Assembly: GCA_964586135.1 (NCBI GenBank)
Contig: CAZPGS010000002.1
Span: forward strand, 1 to 59,665
Length of the DNA stretch: 59,665 nt
Origin: WYZ-LMO8 sp964586135
GTDB taxonomy: Archaea > Thermoproteota > Methanomethylicia > Nezhaarchaeales > WYZ-LMO8
Direction: 5' to 3'
Below the pieces are notes generated by a model. The model did not search any database. It had not been told where the DNA came from and saw nothing but the letters and a program-made list of their open reading frames with translations. Position 1 is the stretch's first letter. Each line of letters opens with the position of its first letter. Shown here piece by piece: positions 23,757-32,541 of this stretch. The position numbers and the translations under genes were made by a program.

Positions 23757-25675
23757 TTAACATCAACCCTAGATAGCATGAATTGCTCGACCTTCTCCTT
23801 GACGACCTCGCTCACAAGCCTTCCATCTACCTTGCCTCGTAGAATGGACATTACCTTGCCCATCACTATCTTGAAGGCTTTCTCCCCCCTTTCCTTAAGG
23901 AGCTCCGCGTTCTCCTCTATTATGCGATTCACGAGGGCCCGCACTTCATCTAGCGAGACCGCCCTAAGACCTAGTTTCTCCAAAATCTCCGAGGCAGAGG
24001 CCTTGGGGTTCTCGGCCATGGCCTTTAAGACTTCAGGTATAGCTTCCTTGGCTATAAGCCCTTTGCCCAGGGCCTTGAACATCTCTAAGAGGTTGGCCTC
24101 GTCTACTTGATCCAAGGGGACGCCTTCTCTCTTTAAGCTCTTCCATGTGTACTCAAGCGTTGTAGCGACTATCACTGGGCTAACCTCTGGGACGTCTGAG
24201 ATTATCCTCTCAAATAGGTCGAGCCTGTAAGAGTTTATCATCAACACGGCTAGGTCCTTGCTTAGCCCATACTCCTCAACAAATCTCTTGAGCTTCTCTT
24301 CGGGCATCTCTGGCAAGGACCTTGCAAGCCTTTCTAGCCTTTCCTTAGTTATCACGATGGGCCTGACGTCCGTCTCCGGATACATTCGGGAGGCTCCAGG
24401 CCTCGGCCTCATGTAACGTGTAGTGCCATCAGGGTTGGCCGCCCTGGTCTCTTCAGGGACCCCCTTCAGCGCTTCTCTGCACCGCCTCAATACGGCTTGG
24501 AGCGCCTTTACGGCTTTCTCCTCCTCATCAACCACAAAGACCGCTGCATCACTTGAACAGCAATCGAGCCTCTTCTTGAGCTCGTCAACATCAGCATCTG
24601 TTATCCCATAAGCTGGCATTTCGTCTGTGTGGAAGATACCCTTAACCCCGCCCCAGAGAACTGCATAGTCTTTGAGCTCCGTTCCGAACCTCCTCCCCGG
24701 TTGGACCTCCAGTCCTAGCAGGCCAGCGAAGTTCTCGAGCTTTATAGCCATCACTTTGTGGCCTCTTTGAAGGCCCTGTAGAATTATCTTGCTCTTGGTG
24801 CTCTTGAATACGTCACTCACGTCGACGATGTCGCTCTCTACCTCGACCACGCCACGCCTCTTGAGCTCGTCTCTGATCTCTAAGAGCTTGAGCTGCCTCT
24901 GGACCTCTAGCTCTATCACTTTTGATATCAGTTCCAAGTCTTGAAGACCTTTGACCTCTACCTTCCCTCCCTTTGCGAGTGAGATGTTTATGTCTTGCCT
25001 GATAGTCCCGAGGCCTCGCTTGACCTTCCCGAGTATGCGGAAGAGCTGACCGATCTTTAGGGCTACTCTCTGGGCTTGCTCCGGCGTCTTTATCTCGGGA
25101 GCGGTCGAGACCTCGATGAGCGGTATGCCCAGCCTGTCGAGCCTGAACACGACCTTGTCCTCGGAGTCAGATATCTTGCGCGCAGCGTCCTCCTCTAAGC
25201 ATATCGCCTGGATGTGAACAGGTCCTTCGAGGTCTTGTATTACGCTTTCATGGCCTCCTATAGCCACTACCGCCGTACGCTGAAAGCCAGTGGTATTCGA
25301 ACCGTCTATGACCACCTTCCTCATCACTTGGATGACGTCCGGCACCTGTGCCTTAAGCATGAGGGCTATTTGCAGAGCTATGTCTAGGGCTTCTTCGTTG
25401 AGTGCGTGGGGCGGCTCTTCGTCCATCTCAACGAGGCACGTGGTGTCGCTATAAGCTTGGTAGACGTAGACCTTGCCCTTTTCGTACTCAAGCAGGGCTG
25501 CCTCGTCGACGGTTCCTAGCTCGCTACGAGTTGGGCGCAGATACCTAGCGAAGACTATGTCGGGCTCGTCGTCTCTAAGCAGAGTTGGGCACGAGCAGAA
25601 CAGCTTCGACTTGGTATTGAGTTGTTGGTGTATTTCAAGCCCAACCCTTAGGCCTAGCTCTTCGTATTTATTCAC
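23753..25675 (-). CDS. gatE: Glutamyl-tRNA(Gln) amidotransferase subunit E
   Basis: GatE with GatD converts Glu-tRNA(Gln) to Gln-tRNA(Gln), the archaeal route to glutaminyl-tRNA. The 640-aa protein has the GatB/E opening RVGLEIHQQLNTKSKLFCSCPT and FARYLRPTRSELGTVD. It also has VVIDGSNTTGFQRTAVVAIGG, LEEDAARK, RLDRLGIPLIEVSTAPEIKTPEQAQ, RGLGTIRQDINISL, TRYMRPRPGASRMYPETDVRP, and a C-terminal YqeY-like tail. The insert with FAGLLGLEVQPGRRFGTEL...IFHTDEMPAYGI is the AspRS-like insertion that distinguishes GatE from GatB. Confidence 0.96.
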   Translation of the reverse strand: MNKYEELGLRVGLEIHQQLNTKSKLFCSCPTLLRDDEPDIVFARYLRPTRSELGTVDEAALLEYEKGKVYVYQAYSDTTCLVEMDEEPPHALNEEALDIALQIALMLKAQVPDVIQVMRKVVIDGSNTTGFQRTAVVAIGGHESVIQDLEGPVHIQAICLEEDAARKISDSEDKVVFRLDRLGIPLIEVSTAPEIKTPEQAQRVALKIGQLFRILGKVKRGLGTIRQDINISLAKGGKVEVKGLQDLELISKVIELEVQRQLKLLEIRDELKRRGVVEVESDIVDVSDVFKSTKSKIILQGLQRGHKVMAIKLENFAGLLGLEVQPGRRFGTELKDYAVLWGGVKGIFHTDEMPAYGITDADVDELKKRLDCCSSDAAVFVVDEEEKAVKALQAVLRRCREALKGVPEETRAANPDGTTRYMRPRPGASRMYPETDVRPIVITKERLERLARSLPEMPEEKLKRFVEEYGLSKDLAVLMINSYRLDLFERIISDVPEVSPVIVATTLEYTWKSLKREGVPLDQVDEANLLEMFKALGKGLIAKEAIPEVLKAMAENPKASASEILEKLGLRAVSLDEVRALVNRIIEENAELLKERGEKAFKIVMGKVMSILRGKVDGRLVSEVVKEKVEQFMLSRVDVK

Positions 25676-27005
25676 CGGGCATCCCCCGATGCTCAGTCCT
25701 CTGACTCATCTCCCCCGCTATGTTCATTGTCATTAACCTCTTGACCTCCTCCTCGTCCCTGGCATTAGCCAAGCACCACATCATTTTAACGAGGGCTGTC
25801 TCAGGGGGCATGTCTTCACAAGGTATCACGCCCATTCGCAAAAGCTCTACACCAGTCCTATAGACGTTCATGTTGACCCTCCCCCATATGCACTGGGAGG
25901 TCATGGCGACGACTATCCCGCGGTCTACGAGCTTCTTAATGGAGGAGAAGACGTAGCTCGGCGCATGCCCGAGCCCTGTGCCCTCAATTATGACCCCTCT
26001 GTAACCAACGTGGATGGGCCATTCTATTGCCTCAGGGGGTATTCCAGGGTAAACCTTGATCAGAGCGGCTCTAGCATCGAAATTCGCATAGACTTTGAGG
26101 TCCCTCCCGTCCTCGTTGCGAGGCCTTAAGTTCTTAGCGAGGACGATGAGCTCCCTCCCCTTTAACACCCTTGCGACTGGTGTGTCGTTTACCGGCCTGA
26201 AGGCATCTCTTCGACTTGTGTGACACTTCCTAGTCCTTGTGCCTCTCAACACTATCAAGCTCTCATCGCTTATGCTTTCATGCATCACAACAACGACCTC
26301 CGCAAAAGGCGCGCGAGCGGCTACGAGCACTGCTCCTAGCATGTTGAGAGCGGCATCACTTGATGGCCTATCTGACGACCTCTGAGCCCCGACGAGGACC
26401 ACGGGAACGGGTAGTTGCTGCAGAGCAAAGCTAAGCGCAGCAGCCGTGTAACCCATGGTGTCAGTGCCGTGCGCTACTACCACCCCGCTTACGTCATTTT
26501 TAACGATTTCCTCGGCTGTTGCTTTGGCTATCACGGACCAGTACTCTGGCCTCATATCCTCACTGAAGATGTTGAAGAGCGTGCGCATCGATACCGTAGC
26601 TAACTCGCTAAGCTCTGGTATGGCTTCATAAAGGTCTTCGGCTGAAAGCGATGGATAAACGGCCCCGGTCTTGTACTCAACCTTGCTTGCTATGGTACCT
26701 CCTGTGCCTAAGACCGTGACTTTAGGCAACCCAGCCTTTAACTCTAAGACTTTCCTGTCTTCGAATTTAATTGCGTGCTTCTTCGCCACCAATTCGACTT
26801 TGACTTCTGAGAGCCTAAAGCCGATGTTGTAGCCGTTGTCCATCTTTATCATCACGTAATCGTCGCTTAGTATCTCAGTCCTAGGCATTAGGAGGCCCTC
26901 GTAAATCATGGGCCCCTTAATCACACGAACTCTGTCGTATGGCTCTAAGTTCAATTGCTTTAGAGGACCAGGAACGCCAAGTTCTTCAGACAAGTCGATC
27001 ACCAA
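25668..27005 (-). CDS. gatD: Glutamyl-tRNA(Gln) amidotransferase subunit D
   Basis: GatD is the asparaginase-type subunit that releases ammonia from glutamine for GatE. The 445-aa chain has an N-terminal beta-barrel (residues 1-85), then the L-asparaginase I fold: VTVLGTGGTIASKVEYKTGAVYP with the catalytic Thr, GVVVAHGTDTMGYTAAALSF with Thr-Asp, and VGAQRSSDRPSSDA with the catalytic Lys equivalent further on. It overlaps gatE by 8 bases. The start is TTG at 27005; GTG at 27002 in the same frame is an alternative. Confidence 0.95.
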   Translation of the reverse strand: MVIDLSEELGVPGPLKQLNLEPYDRVRVIKGPMIYEGLLMPRTEILSDDYVMIKMDNGYNIGFRLSEVKVELVAKKHAIKFEDRKVLELKAGLPKVTVLGTGGTIASKVEYKTGAVYPSLSAEDLYEAIPELSELATVSMRTLFNIFSEDMRPEYWSVIAKATAEEIVKNDVSGVVVAHGTDTMGYTAAALSFALQQLPVPVVLVGAQRSSDRPSSDAALNMLGAVLVAARAPFAEVVVVMHESISDESLIVLRGTRTRKCHTSRRDAFRPVNDTPVARVLKGRELIVLAKNLRPRNEDGRDLKVYANFDARAALIKVYPGIPPEAIEWPIHVGYRGVIIEGTGLGHAPSYVFSSIKKLVDRGIVVAMTSQCIWGRVNMNVYRTGVELLRMGVIPCEDMPPETALVKMMWCLANARDEEEVKRLMTMNIAGEMSQRTEHRGMPGE

Positions 27006-27135
27006 TTGGCTATCGACTTACAGGGCGACAAGAGGAAAGGGACTACCCCGAGAATTGAGCGTGGTGTAGGGCTACTGGTAAAAATTGTAACGCAAAGACT
27101 GGGACTTCCTTCAAATGAAGCACATGCTCGAAAGG

Positions 27136-27300
27136 CTATGCGGGTTGAGCTGCTTTCTGCTTTGATAAGGCTAAGAACCTCCTCACGTATTCCTTATGGT
27201 TCCTGACACGGGGTACGGGGTTCCTCTTAGGCTTAGGCGGTATTTTAGGCGTTTGGGACCTGACCTTCCCAGCCTTTGTCAGTGAGCCATGTGATGGCAT
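27136..27300 (-). CDS. rps30e: Ribosomal protein S30e
   Basis: A 54-aa frame, easily missed for its size, begins MPSHGSLTKAGKVRSQTPK and continues IPPKPKRNPVPRVRN, HKEYVRRFLALSKQK. This is the archaeal/eukaryotic small-subunit protein S30e, a very basic protein near the decoding centre. The ATG is at 27300 and the TAG at 27136. A TATA box sits about 45 bases upstream and a GGTGG ribosome-binding site about 10 bases upstream. gatD starts 130 bases downstream on the same strand. Confidence 0.93.
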   Translation of the reverse strand: MPSHGSLTKAGKVRSQTPKIPPKPKRNPVPRVRNHKEYVRRFLALSKQKAAQPA

Positions 27301-27341
27301 ATCTCAACCACCGAATTCCTTGTAAAGGGAATGGCGACCCT

Positions 27342-27351
27342 GATATAAATG
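27342..27351 (-). promoter_or_regulatory. TATA box of rps30e (and perhaps the gat operon)
   Basis: Minus-strand CATTTATATC lies between the pyrK stop and the S30e ATG, 42-51 bp upstream of the latter. It may also drive the downstream gatD-gatE-dph6-rio2 run. Confidence 0.55.
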
Positions 27352-27365
27352 TGTTGCTGGAGAGA

Positions 27366-28199
27366 CTAAGTAACAGGTTCCCTGGAGCCGGAAGGGGACC
27401 TCCTAAAGCGCCCGAACTCCTTTAAGCGGCTTAGCGTAATGTCGTCAAAGACAGGACCTTCTTTGCACAGCCTTAACCCATCTATGACGCACGATCCGCA
27501 GACGCCTATTGCGCACTTCACGTATCTCTCGAGTAACATTTGGTGACGTGTTCCTTTATTTAAGAGCATTTCATGTATGATGAACAGCATTTCTTCAGGT
27601 CCGCAAGCGAATGCATAAGAGATGGTTTTAGAGCTCATTAGCTCTCTAGCGACATCGACTACCGTCCCCTTAAACCCCAAGCTTCCGTCATCTGTCGCTA
27701 CTATCAAATTATCTCCAACGAGCTTAGACAACTCATCAATAAAGAGGGCCTCGTCTGCTCTCTTAAAACCGCAGACGACGTAAGGCCTTAGAGGAAGGCT
27801 TACTAAAGCCTCCACGAGGGGGAGCAACGGCGCCACCCCCACACCACCGCCGAGGACGAGCACGTCCCCTTCTCGCGAAAGATCAACGTGCGGTGCGACG
27901 AAGCCTCTGCCGTAAGGCCCCCTGATGAATATTTTATCGCCTGGATTTAACGATGCAAGGGCTTTGGTCCCCTCGCCTTTCACCTTAAACGTAAGCCCCA
28001 AGGTCGAGTCTTCATAGTCATAACTCGATGGAGATAGAGGGAACTCGTCTATGTCTGGAAGCCATACCATGACAAAGCGCCCCGGCCTCATCTTGCGTAT
28101 GGCCTTACGGTCGTTGAGCCGCAAAATTATGGAGAATAGGCCTTCTGCCTCTCTCTTCTTGTCCTTCAAGATCCCTTCAAAGTAGTACCTATCCATCAC
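27366..28199 (-). CDS. pyrK: Dihydroorotate dehydrogenase electron-transfer subunit
   Basis: PyrK passes electrons from the PyrD flavin via FAD and a 2Fe-2S cluster. The 277-aa sequence has the ferredoxin-reductase layout: an FAD region (RPGRFVMVWLP and later GLTFKVKGEGTKAL with IRGPYGRGF), an NAD-binding region (VLVLGGGVGVAPLLPLVEAL, FACGPEEML) and the C-terminal cluster motif KCAIGVCGSCVIDGLRLCKEGPVF. It follows pyrD by 1 base on the same strand. Confidence 0.93.
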   Translation of the reverse strand: MMDRYYFEGILKDKKREAEGLFSIILRLNDRKAIRKMRPGRFVMVWLPDIDEFPLSPSSYDYEDSTLGLTFKVKGEGTKALASLNPGDKIFIRGPYGRGFVAPHVDLSREGDVLVLGGGVGVAPLLPLVEALVSLPLRPYVVCGFKRADEALFIDELSKLVGDNLIVATDDGSLGFKGTVVDVARELMSSKTISYAFACGPEEMLFIIHEMLLNKGTRHQMLLERYVKCAIGVCGSCVIDGLRLCKEGPVFDDITLSRLKEFGRFRRSPSGSREPVT

Positions 28200-28200
28200 C

Positions 28201-29115
28201 TCAATGCGCCATGCCTATCAAGTCCTTGACATCTCTAAAGCCCTCTTCCTCCATGTATCTTTTTAAGCCATTTACGAGCCCCCTAAATACCTTGAGCCCG
28301 TACCTGTAGACCGCCGTGCCCACCTGGACAGCGGTGGCACCAGCCATAAGGAATTCCACAACATCTTCCCACCTCGATATCCCGCCCACGCCGATTAAGG
28401 GCGCATCAAACTCCTCGTAGAGCTCATACACGACCCTCAAGGCGATGGGCTTAATCGCGGGTCCTGAGAGGCCCCCATATATCGACGATAGCACCGGCCT
28501 TTTGGCGCGTATGTCTATGGCCATAGCCCTTATAGTGTTTACCGCGGTTATGGCTGATGCCCCATGCTTCACGGCGGCCTCGGCGACCTCCATTAAGTTC
28601 GTAGTGAGGCCCAACTTTACGAAAACGGGCAAGGACGTCACAGCAGAGACCGCTTTAACTACTTGGGCCGTGAGCCTAGGGTCTTCGGAGAACTGCCTAG
28701 TCTCGTCGACGTGAGGACATGACAAGTTCAGCTCTAAAGCCTTTGCTAAGCCTTTTTCGGAAATTAGCCAGGCCGCTTTGACGTAGTCCTCTACCTTAGT
28801 GCCAGCGATGCTGAATATCACGGGGATCTTAGTCATCGCCTTTTGGTTCTCGAGGCACTCGGCAAGGTAGTTCTCTACGCCGGGATTGGCTAGGCCTATG
28901 GCATTGAGCAAGCCAAAGCGCAACTCGACTATCACTGGGTTAGGGTTTCCTTCTCTAGGATTCACTGTGAGAGACTTCGTGACGACGGCCGAGGCCCCTG
29001 CTCTATATGCTCTAACCAACATGCTAGGCGTGGTACCAAGCACTCCCGACGCCAACATGATTGGATGCCGGAGCTTGAGCGAGGCCAAGGTGACTTCTAA
29101 GCTCATGACTGCCAC
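28201..29115 (-). CDS. pyrD: Dihydroorotate dehydrogenase, catalytic subunit
   Basis: PyrD oxidises dihydroorotate to orotate in pyrimidine synthesis. The 304-aa TIM barrel shows LRHPIMLASGVLGTTPSM, AVVTKSLTVNPREGNPNP, LNAIGLANPGVENYL, KALELNLSCPHVDETR with the catalytic Cys of type 1B enzymes, VFVKLGLTTN, SAITAVNTIRAM, YGGLSGPAIKPIALR, LIGVGGISRWEDVVEFLMAGATAVQVGTAV. GTG at 29115 or ATG at 29106 may start it; a TATA box at 29133-29143 fits either. CTP synthase at 4.5 kb acts later in the same pathway. Confidence 0.94.
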   Translation of the reverse strand: MAVMSLEVTLASLKLRHPIMLASGVLGTTPSMLVRAYRAGASAVVTKSLTVNPREGNPNPVIVELRFGLLNAIGLANPGVENYLAECLENQKAMTKIPVIFSIAGTKVEDYVKAAWLISEKGLAKALELNLSCPHVDETRQFSEDPRLTAQVVKAVSAVTSLPVFVKLGLTTNLMEVAEAAVKHGASAITAVNTIRAMAIDIRAKRPVLSSIYGGLSGPAIKPIALRVVYELYEEFDAPLIGVGGISRWEDVVEFLMAGATAVQVGTAVYRYGLKVFRGLVNGLKRYMEEEGFRDVKDLIGMAH

Positions 29116-29132
29116 CTATATGAGTAGAAAAC

Positions 29133-29143
29133 AGTTATATATT
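29133..29143 (-). promoter_or_regulatory. TATA box of pyrD-pyrK
   Basis: Minus-strand ATATATAACTG sits 18-28 bp upstream of the GTG at 29115 and 27-37 bp upstream of the ATG at 29106. The spacing slightly favours the ATG as a leaderless start. Confidence 0.5.
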
Positions 29144-29155
29144 GTCATGGTAATC

Positions 29156-29167
29156 ATTTAATTAAAT
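29156..29167 (+). promoter_or_regulatory. Palindromic TATA element of nop5
   Basis: The perfect palindrome ATTTAATTAAAT lies 26-37 bp upstream of the nop5 ATG (29193). It drives the nop5-fibrillarin-DUF61-HTH run. Confidence 0.55.
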
Positions 29168-29192
29168 CAAGCGAAACAGGAGAAGGCAAGCC

Positions 29193-30416
29193 ATGAAAGG
29201 CTATGTCGTGAGTAACTTCGTGGGCTTTCTGCTCTGCGACGAGAAGGGGGAAGTAGTCGAAAAGGTGTTGTTTCCCAAAGACCCTGGAGAGCTGGCTAAC
29301 AGGTTCTACTCGTTGAGCAGAGGAGAGGTCGTCGACGAAGTCAGAGAGCTTTGCGAAAAGACTCGAAAGCTTAATTTCGACGTGCTCGTGGTAGAAGATC
29401 CTAAGATCGCGCGAATGCTCGTCGCTTCAGGATTCCAAGAAGTTAGAGTGGAGGGCCCCAATAAAGTGGCCAAGCTCGTGAGGGCCCGTATGTTGGACCT
29501 TGCGGTCAAGCTGGGTTACGCACAAAGCGAAGAAGAGGCCTTGTCAATTCTTCAAAAAGTTGCCTCGGACTTGAGCGCTAGAAAAATAGTCGAAGCGGTC
29601 GAGAAAAGGGATCTCCTCGTCGCTCAAGCCGTTTCGTGCATAGATGAAGTCGAGAAGATGTTGAACGTATTGGCTTCAAGATTAAGGGAGTGGTATGGGG
29701 TTCACTTTCCAGAGCTCGGCAATGTCATCAAAGATCATGAGGATTTCGTAAAAGCGCTAACGATCATAGGTCATAGAGATAACGCGAAGAAGCCTGAGGT
29801 CTTGGAAAAGCTCGGCCCCTTGAGGGACAAGGTAACTAAGGTGTTAGAGGGCAGTCCTTCTCTTGGAGCTAACGTCCTTCAAAAGGACATAGAAATAATG
29901 AAGGAGGTGGCCTCGGCGACCCTGAGGCTCTACGAGCTCAATGAGAAGCTTAGAAAGTACGTTGACGAGGTCATGAGCGAGGTCGCTTCCAATACAAAAG
30001 AGCTCATAGGTCCAGTCTTAGGAGCACGATTAATAGCTCTTGCTGGAGGATTAGAGAGGCTTGCAAAGCTGCCAGCAAGCACCATTCAACTTCTCGGAGC
30101 CGAAAAAGCCCTTTTCAGAGCACTTAGAACAGGAAGCAAGCCGCCTAAGCATGGCATAATTTTCCAGTACCCCGAGGTGTACAGATCGCCCAAGTGGCAG
30201 AGGGGCAAGATAGCCAGAGCACTGGCCGGGAAAATAGCGATAGCTGCTAGAGTGGATTACTTCACAGGAGAGTACATAGCCGATGAGCTTAAGGAAGACT
30301 TGAAGAACAGGATAAAGGAAATAAAGGAGGTTTACAAGGCACCGCCTAAGAAAGTTGCAGAGAAGAGGGCGGAGAAGAGGGCCCCTAAAAAGGCTAAGAG
30401 GACAGGGGGAGAGTAG
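29193..30416 (+). CDS. nop5: Nop5/Nop56-58 box C/D RNP core protein
   Basis: Nop5 scaffolds the box C/D sRNP that 2'-O-methylates rRNA and tRNA, linking L7Ae-bound guide RNA to fibrillarin. The 407-aa protein has an N-terminal fibrillarin-binding domain, a coiled coil (residues about 140-250), and the Nop domain with LIGPVLGARLIALAGGLERLAKLPASTIQLLGAEKALFRALRTGSKPPKHGIIFQYP and GKIARALAGKIAIAARVD. A lysine-rich tail (KKVAEKRAEKRAPKKAKR) ends it. Its partner fibrillarin starts 3 bases later. Confidence 0.95.
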   Translation: MKGYVVSNFVGFLLCDEKGEVVEKVLFPKDPGELANRFYSLSRGEVVDEVRELCEKTRKLNFDVLVVEDPKIARMLVASGFQEVRVEGPNKVAKLVRARMLDLAVKLGYAQSEEEALSILQKVASDLSARKIVEAVEKRDLLVAQAVSCIDEVEKMLNVLASRLREWYGVHFPELGNVIKDHEDFVKALTIIGHRDNAKKPEVLEKLGPLRDKVTKVLEGSPSLGANVLQKDIEIMKEVASATLRLYELNEKLRKYVDEVMSEVASNTKELIGPVLGARLIALAGGLERLAKLPASTIQLLGAEKALFRALRTGSKPPKHGIIFQYPEVYRSPKWQRGKIARALAGKIAIAARVDYFTGEYIADELKEDLKNRIKEIKEVYKAPPKKVAEKRAEKRAPKKAKRTGGE

Positions 30417-30419
30417 CTC

Positions 30420-31109
30420 ATGAGAGTGAGGCTTCACGAAGACATAAGCGGGGTTTACGTAGTGGAAATGGAAGACGGAAGCACGAGGCTAGCGACTCGC
30501 AACCTAGCCCCTGGCATCAAGGTTTACGGTGAAATGCTCATTAAGTACGAAGACGTGGAGTTAAGGGTATGGGACGCTTATAGGTCTAAGCTCGCGGCGG
30601 CTTTCATGAAGGGTTTAAAGACTTCGCCTCTCGTCGATGGAGCGCGAGTCCTCTACTTAGGAGTTGCGTCTGGGACCACGTGCTCTCACATCTCTGACAT
30701 GATAGGTCATAGAGGTCGCGTTTACGGAGTTGAGTTCTCACCTAGGGTTATGAGGGAATTTCTGGAGAGGGTCGCCAGGTTTAGGAAAAACGTTGTTCCA
30801 ATATTGGCGGACGCCCGCCTACCAGTCGAGTATGCGTACTTAGTAGAAGAAGTCGACGTAATATATCAAGACGTGGCTCAACCATATCAAAGCAAGATCC
30901 TCGTTGACAACGCGGACTTTTACTTAAAGAAAGGCGGTTGGGCCTTCTTGGCGATAAAGGCTAGAAGCATAGACGTCACCAAAGAGCCTTCAGAGGTCTA
31001 TAAGAAGGAGATAGAGACCTTAAAGGACGGTGGCTTTGAGATAGTTAACGTTGTGCACTTGGAGCCCTACGACGTCGACCACGCAATGATACTAGCGCGT
31101 AGGACGTGA
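30420..31109 (+). CDS. flpA: Fibrillarin, rRNA/tRNA 2'-O-methyltransferase
   Basis: Fibrillarin is the SAM-dependent catalytic subunit of box C/D RNPs. The 229-aa protein has WDAYRSKLAAAFMKGL, the SAM loop VLYLGVASGTTCSHISDMIG, VYGVEFSPRVMREFLE, NVVPILADARLP, VDVIYQDVAQPYQSKILVDNA and a late KAR...VDHAMILARR. It is cotranscribed with nop5 and overlaps the DUF61 gene by 4 bases. Confidence 0.96.
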   Translation: MRVRLHEDISGVYVVEMEDGSTRLATRNLAPGIKVYGEMLIKYEDVELRVWDAYRSKLAAAFMKGLKTSPLVDGARVLYLGVASGTTCSHISDMIGHRGRVYGVEFSPRVMREFLERVARFRKNVVPILADARLPVEYAYLVEEVDVIYQDVAQPYQSKILVDNADFYLKKGGWAFLAIKARSIDVTKEPSEVYKKEIETLKDGGFEIVNVVHLEPYDVDHAMILARRT

Positions 31110-31570
31110 GCTCGTTGTTAAGCGACGCCTACCGTTTTGGGAGGGACTTCATCGATAGAGTAAGCAGGATATTGTCACGAGAAATAGAGAGGATAAACGA
31201 TCACTTACCTAGAGAGAGCCGAACTTTAAGAGAGCTATTGGAGATGAAAGAGCCAAAGGTATTGACTAGAGCTGGTGATGAGCTCATAATGGACAGGAAA
31301 GAACTTGAGTTTCTCGCCGACATAGTGCCAGCACATCATCACGATAAGTTGAGGTTGCCCATAATCATATTGCGTATGATAGAGATGGGAGGAGGCGTCT
31401 ACATGATATGTGGAGGAGATTTAGAGGCCCAAGTCATAGCTAAAGTCTTGGGCCCGAATGCCGTGCACTATGATGGTAGTAGGGCTTTCCTGTATAAACC
31501 TTATATAGCTATTCTACGAAGTAAGCTTAGGACGACAACAGTCATAGGCTTCGTCTCCAGCATGGAGTGA
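31106..31570 (+). CDS. DUF61 family protein
   Basis: A 154-aa archaeal protein of unknown function. I recognise the family by EIERINDHLPRESRTLRELLEMKEPKVLTRAGDELIMDRKELEFLADIVP, followed by RLPIIILRMIEMGGGVYMICGG and a C-terminal AFLYKPYIAILRSKLRTTTVIGF. It starts with GTG overlapping the fibrillarin stop (GTGA) and ends overlapping the HTH regulator, so it is locked into the nop5-fibrillarin operon. A link to RNA modification is inferred from context only. Confidence 0.8.
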   Translation: MSSLLSDAYRFGRDFIDRVSRILSREIERINDHLPRESRTLRELLEMKEPKVLTRAGDELIMDRKELEFLADIVPAHHHDKLRLPIIILRMIEMGGGVYMICGGDLEAQVIAKVLGPNAVHYDGSRAFLYKPYIAILRSKLRTTTVIGFVSSME

Positions 31571-32541
31571 GGAGGCAAGAGGTGCCCCTAGAGAGCGTGA
31601 TAGCGAAGATCGTGGAGTTGCTGTACGAAAAGGGCCTTGAAATGTCAAGGCCTTACATTAATGAAAGGAGCTCTATAAACATAGTCGCTAGAAGCGGGGA
31701 TAAATTGCTCCTAATCAAGGCACTAAATCATGCCAGCGAGTTGAGGAGCTCTTGCGCCGCGGAGATCAAGAAAGCAAGTTACGCCTTAAGAGGTTCACCG
31801 CTTGTCGTCAGCGAAAGGGATGGATCTCATGAAATAGATAAAGAGTCGGTTTATGAGAAGCAAGGGCTCTACATCGTTCACCCCGAAGCTCTGAGGGACT
31901 ACTTTGAAGGAAGGAGACAATATGTGTACCATAAGGGTGGCAGGTTCTACGTAAAGATTAACGGCAAAAAGTTAAGGGAAATTCGAGAGAGCATCGGCTT
32001 ATCGCTGGGCGGATTAGCAAGCCTATTGGGCGTTACAAGGAAGGCAGTTTATGAATATGAGAAGGAGGAAATGGATGCTACGATCGACGTTGCTTCAAAG
32101 CTATATGAAATCCTCAACAGGTATGTGGGTGAGGAGGCCCTGCAAGCATTCAAGCCTATAGACATCCTCGACAAAACGCTTTCTATAGAAGACAAAGGGA
32201 GCCGGAGAAGTGAAGGCAGCAAGTCGAGGCTTCAAGAAGAAGTGGCCCTAAAGCTGTCAAGGTTAGGATTTTCGATATTCCAATTTAGGGAGGCCCCGTT
32301 TAACATCATAGCTAAGAGAAATGGGGAGAGAGGGAGGACGCTACTAATTTTAACGCTAGAGGCTTTTAGCAACAAGTTCAGAGAAGAATTAGAAGTTCTT
32401 CGAGAAGTAGCAGAAGTCGCTAGGGTTAAGAAGCTAGTCGTGACGCGAAGGGCTTCCCTAGAAGAGGGGGTAATAAGCGCTAGGGAGCTTGACGACATGT
32501 CCAGCCCCGAAGAATTAATTGAAGTTGCGTCATTCGGTTAG
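31567..32541 (+). CDS. HTH-type regulator with N-terminal RecB/restriction-like domain family
   Basis: The 324-aa protein belongs to the archaeal putative HTH-type transcriptional regulatory protein family. The N-terminal 120 residues look like a small alpha/beta domain (SSINIVARSGDKLLLIKALNHASEL). The middle carries a clear Cro/C1 helix-turn-helix, LREIRESIGLSLGGLASLLGVTRKAVYEYEKEEM. The C-terminal third repeats an alpha/beta pattern (FSIFQFREAPFNIIAKRNGERGRTLLILTLEAFSNKFREELEVLREVAEVARVKKLVVTRR). DNA target and ligand are unknown. It is the last gene of the fibrillarin operon and overlaps convergent trm1 by 12 bases. Confidence 0.8.
   Translation: MRRQEVPLESVIAKIVELLYEKGLEMSRPYINERSSINIVARSGDKLLLIKALNHASELRSSCAAEIKKASYALRGSPLVVSERDGSHEIDKESVYEKQGLYIVHPEALRDYFEGRRQYVYHKGGRFYVKINGKKLREIRESIGLSLGGLASLLGVTRKAVYEYEKEEMDATIDVASKLYEILNRYVGEEALQAFKPIDILDKTLSIEDKGSRRSEGSKSRLQEEVALKLSRLGFSIFQFREAPFNIIAKRNGERGRTLLILTLEAFSNKFREELEVLREVAEVARVKKLVVTRRASLEEGVISARELDDMSSPEELIEVASFG

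Noticed and set aside
27006..27206. Plus-strand open frame of 66 aa between gatD and pyrK
   Set aside because: It partly lies opposite the S30e gene and has no promoter or ribosome-binding site; treated as a shadow.
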